From Micromonosporaceae bacterium (GTDB taxonomy: Bacteria > Actinomycetota > Actinomycetes > Mycobacteriales > Micromonosporaceae), in assembly GCA_003543035.1 (NCBI GenBank), contig DPJL01000091.1, forward strand, positions 45,776 through 85,721: DNA of 39,946 nucleotides. The letters run 5' to 3'. Under the pieces are notes generated by a model. It did no database searches. It had not been told where the DNA came from and was given only the letters and a program-made list of their open reading frames with translations. How positions within the stretch are numbered: position 1 is the stretch's first letter; each line of letters opens with the position of its first letter. The position numbers were made by a program, and so were the translations under genes. Of this stretch, positions 24,625 to 32,775 are shown piece by piece.

Positions 24625-24900
24625 ATGCCTAAAGGATTTTACGAAAGGCCGGCGTCGCCGATCGGGACGAAACTCCCCGCGGTCATCGCCTTCGCAGGAG
24701 TTCTGCTGCTGATGGCGTTTTCCGCCATCTGCCTACGGGCCGGCAACCCCACCCTTGCCACCGCCGCAGGTACGGCGGCGATCGGGTTGACCGGGTGGGC
24801 GGTCCAGTACCTCGTCAGAGCGGCAGTGCCGGAGAGCCGCGACGACGATGGTCTTCCCCCGGCAGCGGACAGGTCTGCTCCAGCGGAGGTGGACCAGTGA
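24625..24900 (+). CDS. Small two-helix membrane protein
   Basis: The 91-residue protein (ATG at 24625; in-frame GTGs at 24601 and 24607 are alternatives) has two hydrophobic stretches, LPAVIAFAGVLLLMAFSAIC and ATAAGTAAIGLTGWAVQYLV, and an acidic tail. It overlaps the start of the HTH protein gene by four bases (GTGA), so the pair is translationally coupled. I recognise no family. A role as a membrane partner of the HTH protein is possible from the gene order. Confidence 0.6.
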   Translation: MPKGFYERPASPIGTKLPAVIAFAGVLLLMAFSAICLRAGNPTLATAAGTAAIGLTGWAVQYLVRAAVPESRDDDGLPPAADRSAPAEVDQ

Positions 24901-26258
24901 TTCGCCGTGGCCGCAAGGAGAAGGAACTCGTCTGCGCCGGCGGCCCAGTCGCCGGTTTCGCAGGCGCGCTAAGGGAGGCCCGCCGCAAGGCGGGTTCTCC
25001 CACCTATCGGCAGATGGCCCAGAGCGCTCACTACTCGGGCCCAGCGCTATCCCAGGCGGCCAACGGAGCCAAGCTGCCCACCTGGCCCGTGACCGCCGCC
25101 TACCTCAAAGCCTGTGGTGTCACCGAACTCGCCCCGTGGGAGAACGACTGGAAGATCGCTCGCCTCGAAACAAAACTGGTTCGCGCCAGGAACGGCAGCC
25201 CGGCGACCACAGTGTCCAAACCAGACGTTGCCCCAACGCCACGTGAGCAGATTCTGGACATGCTCAACCGGCTCGGTCACGCGAAAGGGCTCTCGCTGCG
25301 GGCAATCGGCTCGCAAACCAAGATCTGCCAAGCGGCGCTGGTGGCCAAAGGTGGCCCCGCGCAAACGCTGTCCAGCGCGACGATCCACGAAGTCCTCACC
25401 GGACAGCGATCCCTCACCGAGGACTTCATCACGGTCTACCTCAATGCGATCGGCGCCACAGCGGAGGAGCAGGGCAGCCTTGGCGAAGCCATCGGCCGGC
25501 TCGAATACAAACTTCACCGCAGCGACAGCCTTCCTCAACCTGTCCTAGTTGCTCGCTGCACCGCGCCCGCGCTGGTGCCTATGCCACGAGCAATCGGCCG
25601 GGCAGCCGTCCCCCAGCAGGGTTCGACGATCACCGCAGCTGTCCTTGACAGCCCGATCGCGGATTCCTTCATTGCCGAACCGATAGCAGCACAGCCCGTG
25701 CGTTGGCGCATCACCGATCCGCGGGTGCGCCGCCACCGCAGCGTTGACGGCTTTCACGTCCAGTCCAAAGCGGTGTTGCGGGCGGGAACAGTCACCGGAG
25801 CAACCATCTTTGGCGGCCTAGCTTGCTGGATCATCGCGCTTGCCATGGCGACCATCCGGCACACTCCTGTTGCCGCCGCTACGGAATTCGGCTCAACCGT
25901 GTTGATCACGAGCGGCGCGATAATGCTCGCCGTCGTCCTCCTGTTGTTCCACACGGTGTTTCAGGATCCGGAAGACTCACCGCCGGTGCGACAACGGCGC
26001 CGGGCTCCGCTGCGCCAATGGTTCTACAAAGGACGGCATCAGGCCAGCCTTCCAGTGATGCATCGGCGTAGGGTCCGAATCGAACCTGGACCCGAAGAAG
26101 AGTCGTCTCTAAATGGGAGGATCGTTGTCGAGCCTCGTGCTTCAACTGCCGGCGTTCATTGGCGTGATCATTGGTGCGCTCGGTTCCTACCTCGTCGTCG
26201 CGGCCACCGACCGGGCTCGTTGGCGACGAGAAAGGAGCGCACGCTGGGATACACATAG
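24897..26258 (+). CDS. Helix-turn-helix protein with two C-terminal membrane segments
   Basis: The GTG at 24897 has GGAGG 8 bases upstream. Residues 16-80 resemble an actinobacterial XRE-like HTH (FAGALREARRKAGSPTYRQM, ALSQAANGAKLPTWPVTAAY). A second, similar segment (about 115-205; GLSLRAIGSQTKICQAALV, TIHEVLTGQRSLTEDFITVY) looks like a repeated HTH unit. Two membrane helices follow (about 300-320 and 333-354) and an Arg-rich tail. The last 49 residues overlap the next gene by 146 bp and look out of frame. In the +1 frame a TAA falls directly before that gene's ATG at 26113, so a frameshift near the end of this gene is likely. Confidence 0.7.
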   Translation: MIRRGRKEKELVCAGGPVAGFAGALREARRKAGSPTYRQMAQSAHYSGPALSQAANGAKLPTWPVTAAYLKACGVTELAPWENDWKIARLETKLVRARNGSPATTVSKPDVAPTPREQILDMLNRLGHAKGLSLRAIGSQTKICQAALVAKGGPAQTLSSATIHEVLTGQRSLTEDFITVYLNAIGATAEEQGSLGEAIGRLEYKLHRSDSLPQPVLVARCTAPALVPMPRAIGRAAVPQQGSTITAAVLDSPIADSFIAEPIAAQPVRWRITDPRVRRHRSVDGFHVQSKAVLRAGTVTGATIFGGLACWIIALAMATIRHTPVAAATEFGSTVLITSGAIMLAVVLLLFHTVFQDPEDSPPVRQRRRAPLRQWFYKGRHQASLPVMHRRRVRIEPGPEEESSLNGRIVVEPRASTAGVHWRDHWCARFLPRRRGHRPGSLATRKERTLGYT

Positions 26259-26778
26259 AATGCAGACCTACGCCGCGTACGGCCATGCCGTAAAAACCGT
26301 GACCTTGCTCGCCACCCGAGTTGCCGCTCAACGCGGGCTCGGCGAAAACGTCGAGACCCTCCCCATCGAGCAAGGCCTTTCTCAGCTGGCCGAGGCGAAC
26401 TCCACCCGCGGCACAGTATGGGAGCAGGCGCTACTGCTGGGCGACGTCGACACCATCACCGCGGCACGCCTTTGGCACGAATCCGCTTGGCATCTAGAGC
26501 GGTTCGCCCGTGGTCTCGAAACCGGAGCCGACGCATGGGCAAGCGCCATGAAGGAGGCCAACGACGCACGCGCCATGTTCTACGCAGCAGCCCGTGGGGA
26601 CCTGGGCGTACCCGGCACTCCCCCTGCAACGACGTGGCCGTGGGGTAAACATCCCTTGCCAGGCCCAGTGATACCACCGCACAACACCCAAGCTTGCGTC
26701 AGCTCGGCAATTTCCGTCGTGAGCCACGGGAGGATAGCCATCACCGGAGTGCGCGAGCTGACACGCCGTAGCGACTAG
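26113..26778 (+). CDS. Hypothetical protein with N-terminal membrane helix
   Basis: The 221-residue protein starts with a hydrophobic helix (about 8-32; LQLPAFIGVIIGALGSYLVV), then a basic turn (DRARWRRERSARWDTHRM) and a long helical region (about 45-160) with regular hydrophobic spacing. Small actinobacterial proteins of this layout are common but have no known role. The composition after 26260 is coding-like. The start, directly after an out-of-frame TAA, has only a weak GAAGAAGAG ribosome site. It probably belongs to one unit with the HTH/membrane protein and the small membrane protein before it. Confidence 0.65.
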   Translation: MGGSLSSLVLQLPAFIGVIIGALGSYLVVAATDRARWRRERSARWDTHRMQTYAAYGHAVKTVTLLATRVAAQRGLGENVETLPIEQGLSQLAEANSTRGTVWEQALLLGDVDTITAARLWHESAWHLERFARGLETGADAWASAMKEANDARAMFYAAARGDLGVPGTPPATTWPWGKHPLPGPVIPPHNTQACVSSAISVVSHGRIAITGVRELTRRSD

Positions 26779-26811
26779 AGTCATGCACACCGCTGCAGGC
26801 AGGAGGACCGC

Positions 26812-27165
26812 ATGCGTTTCATACGCGTTATGGCCAACCTTCGAGTGGCTGACGTTGAGGCAGCGAAGAGCTTCTACACCGACTACCTCGGGCTGAGTAC
26901 CGAGGAGTTCAACATGGGATGGGTCGCGCGCTACACCTCTCCCGATACCGGGGCGAGCGTCCAGCTTGTGACGCGTGACGCAGCCGCACCTGAAGACTCG
27001 GTCGTTTCCGTCCACACGGATGACGTCGAAGGTGCCTATGAGGAAGCCGAGCGACTCGGCTACGAGATCGTGTATCCGCTGACTACGGAGCCATGGGGTG
27101 TGCGCCGGTTCTTCGTCCGGGCACCAGACGGCAACGTAATCAACATCGTGAACCATCGGGAATGA
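26812..27165 (+). CDS. VOC (glyoxalase/bleomycin-resistance) family protein
   Basis: The ATG at 26812 has AGGAGG 5-6 bases upstream. The 117-residue protein has the paired beta-alpha-beta-beta-beta units of the vicinal oxygen chelate fold: VMANLRVADVEAAKSFYTDY at the start and VSVHTDDVEGAYEEAERLGY in the second half, ending FFVRAPDGNVINIVNH. Members bind metals or sequester small molecules; the substrate cannot be told from sequence. The gene stands alone 33 bp after the preceding stop. Confidence 0.88.
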   Translation: MRFIRVMANLRVADVEAAKSFYTDYLGLSTEEFNMGWVARYTSPDTGASVQLVTRDAAAPEDSVVSVHTDDVEGAYEEAERLGYEIVYPLTTEPWGVRRFFVRAPDGNVINIVNHRE

Positions 27166-27169
27166 AACG

Positions 27170-27373
27170 GTGACGCGTCACCACGGCGACGTGACCATCA
27201 AACAGTTCCCGTCCGGAAAAGCGGTGGAACTTCAAGACTCATCCGCGAGCCCACTACTGGGAACCCTCATCCCACCCGAATACAGCGGCCGCAACTACCT
27301 GTCCGCGTCAGTACGCAGGCGCAAGCGCGGATTCTCCACTGCCACACTCGAGCGCGCCACAGCGGATATCTAA
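27170..27373 (+). CDS. Doubtful small ORF after the VOC gene
   Basis: A GTG-started frame of up to 67 codons (an inner GTG at 27191 is also possible) begins 5 bp after the VOC stop. It is Arg/Ser-rich, has no clear ribosome site and resembles nothing I know. It could be a remnant of a longer gene, as the next bases hold one copy of a diverged repeat. Confidence 0.25.
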   Translation: MTRHHGDVTIKQFPSGKAVELQDSSASPLLGTLIPPEYSGRNYLSASVRRRKRGFSTATLERATADI

Positions 27374-27379
27374 CGACCA

Positions 27380-27442
27380 GATTGCTACCTAATCGGGGAC
27401 ACCCAGGTCACCGCATCGGCATCGATACGCGAACTGCGGAAC
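27380..27442. repeat. Diverged direct repeat, left copy
   Basis: GATTGCTAC at 27380-27388 and a 25-bp block at 27418-27442 (GGCATCGATACGCGAAC...) recur at 28645-28653 and 28719-28743; the 25-bp block differs at two positions. The copies flank the methyltransferase/Nudix gene pair. Confidence 0.55.
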
Positions 27443-28066
27443 CTACCCCGGCCGGCGCAAGGTCAAAGATTGGAAGCAGATATCGTCCTGCTCGATCACA
27501 TGGAAGTCGAGGATGTCAAAGTCCCGCAGGGCGAACTGCTGAATCTGCTCGTCGGTACGCCACGAAAAGAACCGGGGCGGGTCGTAAGAATCCTGTTCGG
27601 CAATACCCTCGCTACCGCCGCCGCCATACACCCCAAGGAAGAACAGCCCACCGGGTGCGAGCACGGTCGCAATACCTCGCAGCACGGAGGGAAGGTCGGC
27701 ATTGGGCACATGCAGCAAACAGTTCAGCGCGTAGGCCGCATCAAACGAGCCTGGCGCGAAGTCCAAACTGAGGGAATCCATCACATGGGCCTCGATGCCT
27801 TTGGCGCGGCAGCGTTGCACCATGGCCGGTGATAAGTCGACAGCCACCACATCAAGCCCGTGATCCATGAAATAGGCGCTGTCTTGTCCAGTGCCTGCAC
27901 CGATCTCCAGCAGCCGACCGCACCCAGCTACCTGGAGCTGTTTGAGGAAAGCCTCCCGCTCCGCCACCTTCCAGAACGTCTTTTCCAAGACATCCCGATC
28001 GGCAGCGTCTCTGTCGTACGCGACACGCAGATCGCTCAGCACGTCCTGATATCTGATGATCGGCAC
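27443..28066 (-). CDS. Class I SAM-dependent methyltransferase
   Basis: The 207-residue protein has the Rossmann-fold methyltransferase motifs: motif I LLEIGAGTGQDSAYF (about 52-66), the acidic end of beta-2 in VVAVDLSPAMV, motif II/III DSLSLDFAPGSFDAAYALN and the post-motif LAPGGLFFLGVYGGG. The start is a GTG at 28066 with only a weak ribosome site. It diverges from the Nudix gene over 54 bp. The target is unknown; the fold is common for small-molecule methylation. The stop lies directly beside the left direct repeat. Confidence 0.88.
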   Translation of the reverse strand: MPIIRYQDVLSDLRVAYDRDAADRDVLEKTFWKVAEREAFLKQLQVAGCGRLLEIGAGTGQDSAYFMDHGLDVVAVDLSPAMVQRCRAKGIEAHVMDSLSLDFAPGSFDAAYALNCLLHVPNADLPSVLRGIATVLAPGGLFFLGVYGGGGSEGIAEQDSYDPPRFFSWRTDEQIQQFALRDFDILDFHVIEQDDICFQSLTLRRPG

Positions 28067-28107
28067 GTGGGTACCCTACCTACCCAGCCCCATGCGGCGA
28101 AGCCATC

Positions 28108-28113
28108 TAGGCT
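28108..28113 (+). promoter_or_regulatory. Candidate -10 box for a leaderless Nudix transcript
   Basis: TAGGCT fits TANNNT and ends 7 bases before the ATG, with no Shine-Dalgarno between. The same hexamer and spacing precede the FadR-like gene. Confidence 0.35.
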
Positions 28114-28120
28114 CGGCCGC

Positions 28121-28609
28121 ATGAACTGGGCGGAGTCCTACCACGGCAAATTGCGCGCGCTGGCCGGCGACGATGAAGTTCTGATCATGATCGGCGGCCG
28201 CTGCCTGCTGCGCGACGACCAGGGCCGCATCCTGCTGATCAGACGCAGCGACAACGGACTCTGGGCGGTGCCAGCCGGCGGCATCGAGCTGGGCGAGTCA
28301 ATTCGGCAGTGCGCCATCCGCGAGGTCTACGAGGAGACCGGCCTGACGCCGACCAAGCTGACGCCGATCGCGATCCTGAGCGGCGCCGACTCCACGGAAA
28401 CCAACCAGTGGGGCCACACCTATCAGTTCCACATCACCGTCTTCCTCGCCACGGCATGGACAGGCGACCTCGTGACGCAGACCGACGAGACCACCGATGC
28501 CGGCTGGTTCCACCCCGAACAGCTGCCCGCCCCACACACGGCCATCGTGGACATGTCGGTACAACTGCTGGAGCAGTACGACCGCACCGGCGAGTTCGTG
28601 GCAGCGTGA
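28121..28609 (+). CDS. Nudix hydrolase
   Basis: The ATG at 28121 starts a 162-residue protein; the longer frame upstream overlaps the divergent methyltransferase and is rejected. The Nudix box is complete: a glycine-led stretch GGIELGESIRQCAIREVYEE followed by TGL, with the REVYEE metal-binding glutamates. Nudix enzymes cleave nucleoside diphosphates linked to another group; the target here is unknown. The next 175 bp (to 28784) hold the right copy of the diverged repeat and no gene. Confidence 0.9.
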   Translation: MNWAESYHGKLRALAGDDEVLIMIGGRCLLRDDQGRILLIRRSDNGLWAVPAGGIELGESIRQCAIREVYEETGLTPTKLTPIAILSGADSTETNQWGHTYQFHITVFLATAWTGDLVTQTDETTDAGWFHPEQLPAPHTAIVDMSVQLLEQYDRTGEFVAA

Positions 28610-28644
28610 AGCCAAGTCTCCATTACCGACCCTCAGAGCCAAGG

Positions 28645-28743
28645 GATTGCTACGCAACCGTGGACGGCCTCGCCCCATTGGATTGACCGCCAAACGCGGA
28701 CGCCCTGATCACAGTGCTGGCATTGATACGCGAACGGCGGAAC
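28645..28743. repeat. Diverged direct repeat, right copy
   Basis: This copy carries GATTGCTAC (28645-28653) and the 25-bp block GGCATTGATACGCGAAC... (28719-28743), with 23 of 25 bases as in the left copy. The middle is longer and more diverged. Both copies read into short broken frames containing a similar IRE-RN peptide, suggesting remains of one duplicated gene. Confidence 0.55.
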
Positions 28744-28784
28744 TACAGCACCCGCTATCAAGATCCTGGAAGGCCTCAGCGCGC

Positions 28785-29801
28785 TTACAGAGGCGCTACC
28801 CAGTAAGGGGAAACGTCCATCCAGCCGTTGGCCCGCGCGCCGTTGAGCCGGCCGCCGCTGTAGGTGGCAAGCGTGTACCAGGAATCCACATAGTCCGGAT
28901 CGTCTGTCCACCATGAGGCCGGGATCGCTGACAGGATCGCACTTACCAAAGGCGCGTATGCGCCACCATCAACGACGGTCAGCAGAGCGTTCGCGATCGC
29001 GATCGCCAGCTGTTGGTAGTTGGTGTCCCCGTCGTCCTCCATCATCACCACGTCGGCGAGGTTGTACTTGTAGGCCGAGAAGTGGACGAGAAGCTGGTTC
29101 GGATAGTAGGTGGTGCCGTCGTGGTCGAGGTAAGGCATCTGCACCACGTTGACGGCCGGATGGCCGTCCAGCCCGAAGCCGCCCACGATGCTGTAGACCT
29201 CGGCCCCGCCCTTGAACCACGGTTCCTCGTCGTCACTCAACCGGACCGCGTTAACCTTTGTGGCCCAATAGCCACCGGCCATGGGAGCAATCGCCCGGGT
29301 ACCCAACTTCTGCTCGATGACCGACATCCCCAACGGCATCGCCTTGGCCACATCCACCTCGACGAGGTAGACCGGCCGTTGCGGAACCTTTGCCGCATCA
29401 AGCAAAACGGCCTTGCCCGCCGAGTCGTAGCCAACGATGGCCTCAGCGGTGTCGTCGGTCGGTGTCGCGGCAACGAGGGGTTTCGCGCCCAGGGCGAGCG
29501 CCTTGCGCATGGCCGGGTCGGCCAAGCGGATCCTCAGCACCGAACCACCGTTGGCCGGCAATCCTTTGGCCGCAAGCACATCCTTGTTAGCGGAGTTGAC
29601 AGCAGTCGCCAGCCGAGGGCTCTGCTCAGTCAGCGAAGCATGCGGGTTTCCGTGGACGGCGATCAGCCGGGCGAGCCGGTCGGTGATCGCGAAGACTCCG
29701 AGTTGGGGCTCCTCGGCCGGACGGGCCTGAGCCGGAGTGGCCGCGGCGCAGGCAAGCACCGCTGCGATCAGGAGGACTTTGACGGGAACGAAGCGTGACA
29801 T
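28785..29801 (-). CDS. Secreted protein of unknown function (DUF3103-like)
   Basis: The ATG at 29801 has AAAGGAGGT 6 bases upstream; the longer frame from 29861 is rejected. The 338-residue protein has a signal peptide (about 1-26, ending TPAQARP) and no membrane segment. Stretches such as GGAEVYSIVGGFG and VVQMPYLDHDGTTYYPNQLL recall the DUF3103 family, but I am unsure of this. An acidic patch (VMMEDDGDTNYQQL) and a Trp/Asp-rich C-terminus (SWWTDDPDYVDSWYTLA) could bind metal or ligand. It stands alone, divergent from the PLP-enzyme gene. Confidence 0.7.
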   Translation of the reverse strand: MSRFVPVKVLLIAAVLACAAATPAQARPAEEPQLGVFAITDRLARLIAVHGNPHASLTEQSPRLATAVNSANKDVLAAKGLPANGGSVLRIRLADPAMRKALALGAKPLVAATPTDDTAEAIVGYDSAGKAVLLDAAKVPQRPVYLVEVDVAKAMPLGMSVIEQKLGTRAIAPMAGGYWATKVNAVRLSDDEEPWFKGGAEVYSIVGGFGLDGHPAVNVVQMPYLDHDGTTYYPNQLLVHFSAYKYNLADVVMMEDDGDTNYQQLAIAIANALLTVVDGGAYAPLVSAILSAIPASWWTDDPDYVDSWYTLATYSGGRLNGARANGWMDVSPYWVAPL

Positions 29802-29875
29802 GTGGACCTCCTTTGTCACATTGATTACTAGATTTCTACATGTCGATGTGCAGCTCGTCAAGTAGCGTGCTGAAG

Positions 29876-31012
29876 GTGACTCAGCAATGGCGATGGCCGA
29901 CCCTCACCGAGCTCAGACGGCGCACCAGCGTGAAATGGCGCTTCTACGAGCCGGATGTGTTGCCGCTGTGGGTGGCCGAGATGGATGTCATGCTCGCCGA
30001 GCCGGTGGCGAAGGCGCTGACCGACGCGATAGCGCTTGGCGACACGGGTTATCCGGCCGGAACCGGTTATGCCGAGGCGTTTGACGACTTTGCCCGCAAA
30101 CGCTGGGGCTGGGACGGGATAGCTCTCGAGCGCTCGATGGTCGTCCCGGATGTGATGCTCGGCATCGTCGAGGTTCTGAAGATCGTGACCAGGCCCGGCG
30201 ATGGGGTGGTGGTCAACAACCCCGTGTACCCGCCGTTCTTCGCGTTCACCGAGCACATGAGCCGCCGGATTATCGAGGCACCCCTGGGCGCGGACCACCG
30301 CCTCGACCTCGATGCGCTGGAGGCCGCGTTCCAACAAGCGACGGCTTACCTACTGTGCAGCCCGCACAACCCGACCGGGACAGTCCATACGGCCGACGAG
30401 CTTGCCGCGGTCGCCGCGCTGGCGAACGAATACCGGGTACAAGTCATAGCCGACGAAATCCATGCACCCCTTGTATTGCCGGGCGCTACGCATGTGCCGT
30501 TTCTAAGCCTGCCCGCGGCTGCGGGCGCGGTCTCGTTCATGTCCGCCTCGAAGGCGTGGAACCTGGCCGGCGCCAAGGCGGCGCTCGCCGTCGCCGGGCC
30601 TGCGGCCATGGACGTGATGGCCCAGATCCCGGAGGAGGTCAGCCACGGCCCGAGCCATCTCGGCGCGATTGCCCACACCGCCGCACTGCGGGATGGCGGC
30701 GAATGGCTCGACTCGCTGCTTCGCGAGCTTGACCACAACCGGCGGCTGTTGGGCGATCTGCTCGCCGATCGGTTGCCCGCCATCAAATCCCGGCCGCCTC
30801 AGGCCACCTATCTAGCATGGCTTGATTGCCGGGCGCTTGGGTTGAGCGAACACACCGGCCCCGCCGCCGTGTTCCTCGAGCGCGGCCGACTCGCACTTAA
30901 CGCCGGACAGGCCTTCGGCACAGGCGGCGCAGGGCATGTCAGGTTGAACTACGCCACCTCGCCGGAAATCATCGCGGAAGCGGTGCAGCGTATGGAGAAC
31001 TCACTGATCTAA
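29876..31012 (+). CDS. PatB/MalY-type PLP-dependent C-S lyase or aminotransferase
   Basis: The protein belongs to fold-type I class I/II aminotransferases of the MalY/PatB branch (LRRRTSVKWRFYEPDVLPLW, VAEMDV at the start; VNNPVYPPF; SPHNPTG at 162-168; ADEIHAPL; PLP lysine Lys226 in SASKAWNLAGAK; a final Arg in HVRLNYATS). Such enzymes cleave cystathionine or cysteine conjugates, or act as aminotransferases. I take the GTG at 29876 by comparison with family starts (378 residues); 29840 and 29867 are alternatives. TTGTCA (29813-29818) and TACATG (29837-29842) could be its promoter, in the region shared with the divergent secreted-protein gene. Confidence 0.85.
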   Translation: MTQQWRWPTLTELRRRTSVKWRFYEPDVLPLWVAEMDVMLAEPVAKALTDAIALGDTGYPAGTGYAEAFDDFARKRWGWDGIALERSMVVPDVMLGIVEVLKIVTRPGDGVVVNNPVYPPFFAFTEHMSRRIIEAPLGADHRLDLDALEAAFQQATAYLLCSPHNPTGTVHTADELAAVAALANEYRVQVIADEIHAPLVLPGATHVPFLSLPAAAGAVSFMSASKAWNLAGAKAALAVAGPAAMDVMAQIPEEVSHGPSHLGAIAHTAALRDGGEWLDSLLRELDHNRRLLGDLLADRLPAIKSRPPQATYLAWLDCRALGLSEHTGPAAVFLERGRLALNAGQAFGTGGAGHVRLNYATSPEIIAEAVQRMENSLI

Positions 31013-31024
31013 GTCCGGAGAGCC

Positions 31025-31849
31025 TCACTCCTTGACCGCCCCGGCCAGGCCGCGAACGAAGTAGTTCTGGAACGCGAGGAAGATGATGAGCATCGGGACG
31101 AAGGAGAAGACCATCCCGGCCGAAAGCCCGGTCCAGTCCAGGGCGTTCTCGCCCTGGAACGACTTCATGCCCACCGCCAGGTTCTGCAACTCCGGCTGCG
31201 AGAGCGTGAACACGAACGGGATGTTGAACTCGTTCCAGCCGGTGATGAAGTTGAAGATGACGACCACCGCGATGACCGGCTTGGCCAAGGGCAGCATCAC
31301 CCGGAAGGTGCGGAAGAAGCCGGCTCCGTCGATTTTCGCCGCCTCAAACAGATCCCGCGGCAGCGCCTCGAAGAAGCCGGTGAACAGCAACACATAAAGC
31401 GCACCCGCACCACCTGACATGGCAAGGATGACCCCCGCCCGGGTGTTGAGCAGGCCCAGCGAATTCACCAGCTCGAATTGGGGAATGATGATGGAGGCCA
31501 CCGGCACGAAAAGTGTTGCCAGCACCAGCTTGTAGAGCAGATCCCGGCCCGGGAACTGGTACCGGGCGAGCACATACCCGCACAGCGCACCCTTGACCAG
31601 CTCCACGATGGTGGAGGCGCCCGCGTAGATGACGGTGTTCATGAAGTAAGTGGAGACTCCGGCTTCCTTCCACGCTCGCGGGAAGTTCTCCGTTATCCAC
31701 TCGACCGGCCAGAGCGAGGCACCGGCGGTGAAGGCGTCCCGCTGGTCCTTGAATGCGGTGAAGATGACCCAGAGGAACGGATAGACCCAGACGAGTCCCA
31801 CCACGAGCAGCACCGGGATGGCGACAAAGTTCTTCTTGCTGAAGGTCAT
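31025..31849 (-). CDS. Carbohydrate ABC transporter permease, MalG type
   Basis: The 274-residue inner-membrane protein has six predicted helices and the permease EAA loop EAAKIDGAGFFRTFRVMLPL. It starts with an ATG overlapping the stop of the other permease by four bases (ATGA). With that permease and the binding protein it forms a sugar importer. It ends 12 bp from the convergent PLP-enzyme gene. No ATP-binding gene is linked; in many actinomycetes a shared MsiK-type ATPase serves several such importers. Confidence 0.93.
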   Translation of the reverse strand: MTFSKKNFVAIPVLLVVGLVWVYPFLWVIFTAFKDQRDAFTAGASLWPVEWITENFPRAWKEAGVSTYFMNTVIYAGASTIVELVKGALCGYVLARYQFPGRDLLYKLVLATLFVPVASIIIPQFELVNSLGLLNTRAGVILAMSGGAGALYVLLFTGFFEALPRDLFEAAKIDGAGFFRTFRVMLPLAKPVIAVVVIFNFITGWNEFNIPFVFTLSQPELQNLAVGMKSFQGENALDWTGLSAGMVFSFVPMLIIFLAFQNYFVRGLAGAVKE

Positions 31850-32775
31850 GCCGAGTACTCCCGTCGCAGCCGGTTGGCTCGCCGCGCGATGGTGCCCTGC
31901 ATGCCCACGAAGACGGCCGCGAGGATGGCGAACAGGAGGGCGGCGGCGGAGGCGTAGCCGTAGCGCAGACCGGCCGGATTGTTGAACGCCTCATGATAGA
32001 TGAAGTAGGACACCACATATGTCGAGTTACCCGGCCCGCCGTCGGTGAGGGTCACCACGAGCCCGAAGACGTGCATCGCATTGACGAGTGCCAGCAGGGT
32101 GATGACGATGGCGACGGGTTTGATGACCGGCAGAGTGATCCGGGTCAGCTTCTGCCACTCCGTCGCCCCGTCCAGCGAGGCGGCCTCATAGAGCTCCTCG
32201 GGCACGTTCTGCAGCGCCGCCATCCAGTAGATCATGTACTGGCCGAAGATCTGCCAGACGCTGACCAGGATCAGGGCGAGCATCGCGGTCCACTGATTGG
32301 CGAAGACGTCGTAGGGCTCGTCGGTGATGCCCAGGTCCTGCAGGATCGTTGGGAGAGCACCGTTGCTCGGGTTGAGCAGGAAGGTGAAAACGATGCCGGC
32401 CAGTGCCACCGGGATGATGATCGGTACAAAGAAGACGGTCCTGAAAAGCCGCTTTCCCTTGAGCCACTTGCGCGTGAGCACAATGGCCGCTAGCAGGGCC
32501 AGGGGCAGCTTGATGACGGTGTTGCCCAGTGCGAAGAGCAGGGTGTTGCCGACCGACTTCCAGAACAGCGGATCACGCGCGATCGTGCTGTAGTTCTCGC
32601 CGCCGACGAAGTCCGAGGGTGGGCCGAAGCCGTTCCAGTCGAACAACGAATAGTAGATGGTGGCGACCAACGGCCACAGCGTGAAACCCAGATACAGCAC
32701 CAGGAACGGGGCCAGGAAGGCGGCAATCCACCACCCTGCCTGGCCCCGCACCTGCTCACGGGCAGGTGCACTCAT
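31846..32775 (-). CDS. Carbohydrate ABC transporter permease, MalF/UgpA type
   Basis: The 309-residue membrane protein has six hydrophobic helices and the EAA loop EAASLDGATEWQKLTRITLP. Its ATG overlaps the stop of the binding-protein gene by four bases (ATGA), and its own stop overlaps the next permease in the same way, showing a tightly coupled operon of binding protein, MalF-type and MalG-type permeases. Confidence 0.93.
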   Translation of the reverse strand: MSAPAREQVRGQAGWWIAAFLAPFLVLYLGFTLWPLVATIYYSLFDWNGFGPPSDFVGGENYSTIARDPLFWKSVGNTLLFALGNTVIKLPLALLAAIVLTRKWLKGKRLFRTVFFVPIIIPVALAGIVFTFLLNPSNGALPTILQDLGITDEPYDVFANQWTAMLALILVSVWQIFGQYMIYWMAALQNVPEELYEAASLDGATEWQKLTRITLPVIKPVAIVITLLALVNAMHVFGLVVTLTDGGPGNSTYVVSYFIYHEAFNNPAGLRYGYASAAALLFAILAAVFVGMQGTIARRANRLRREYSA

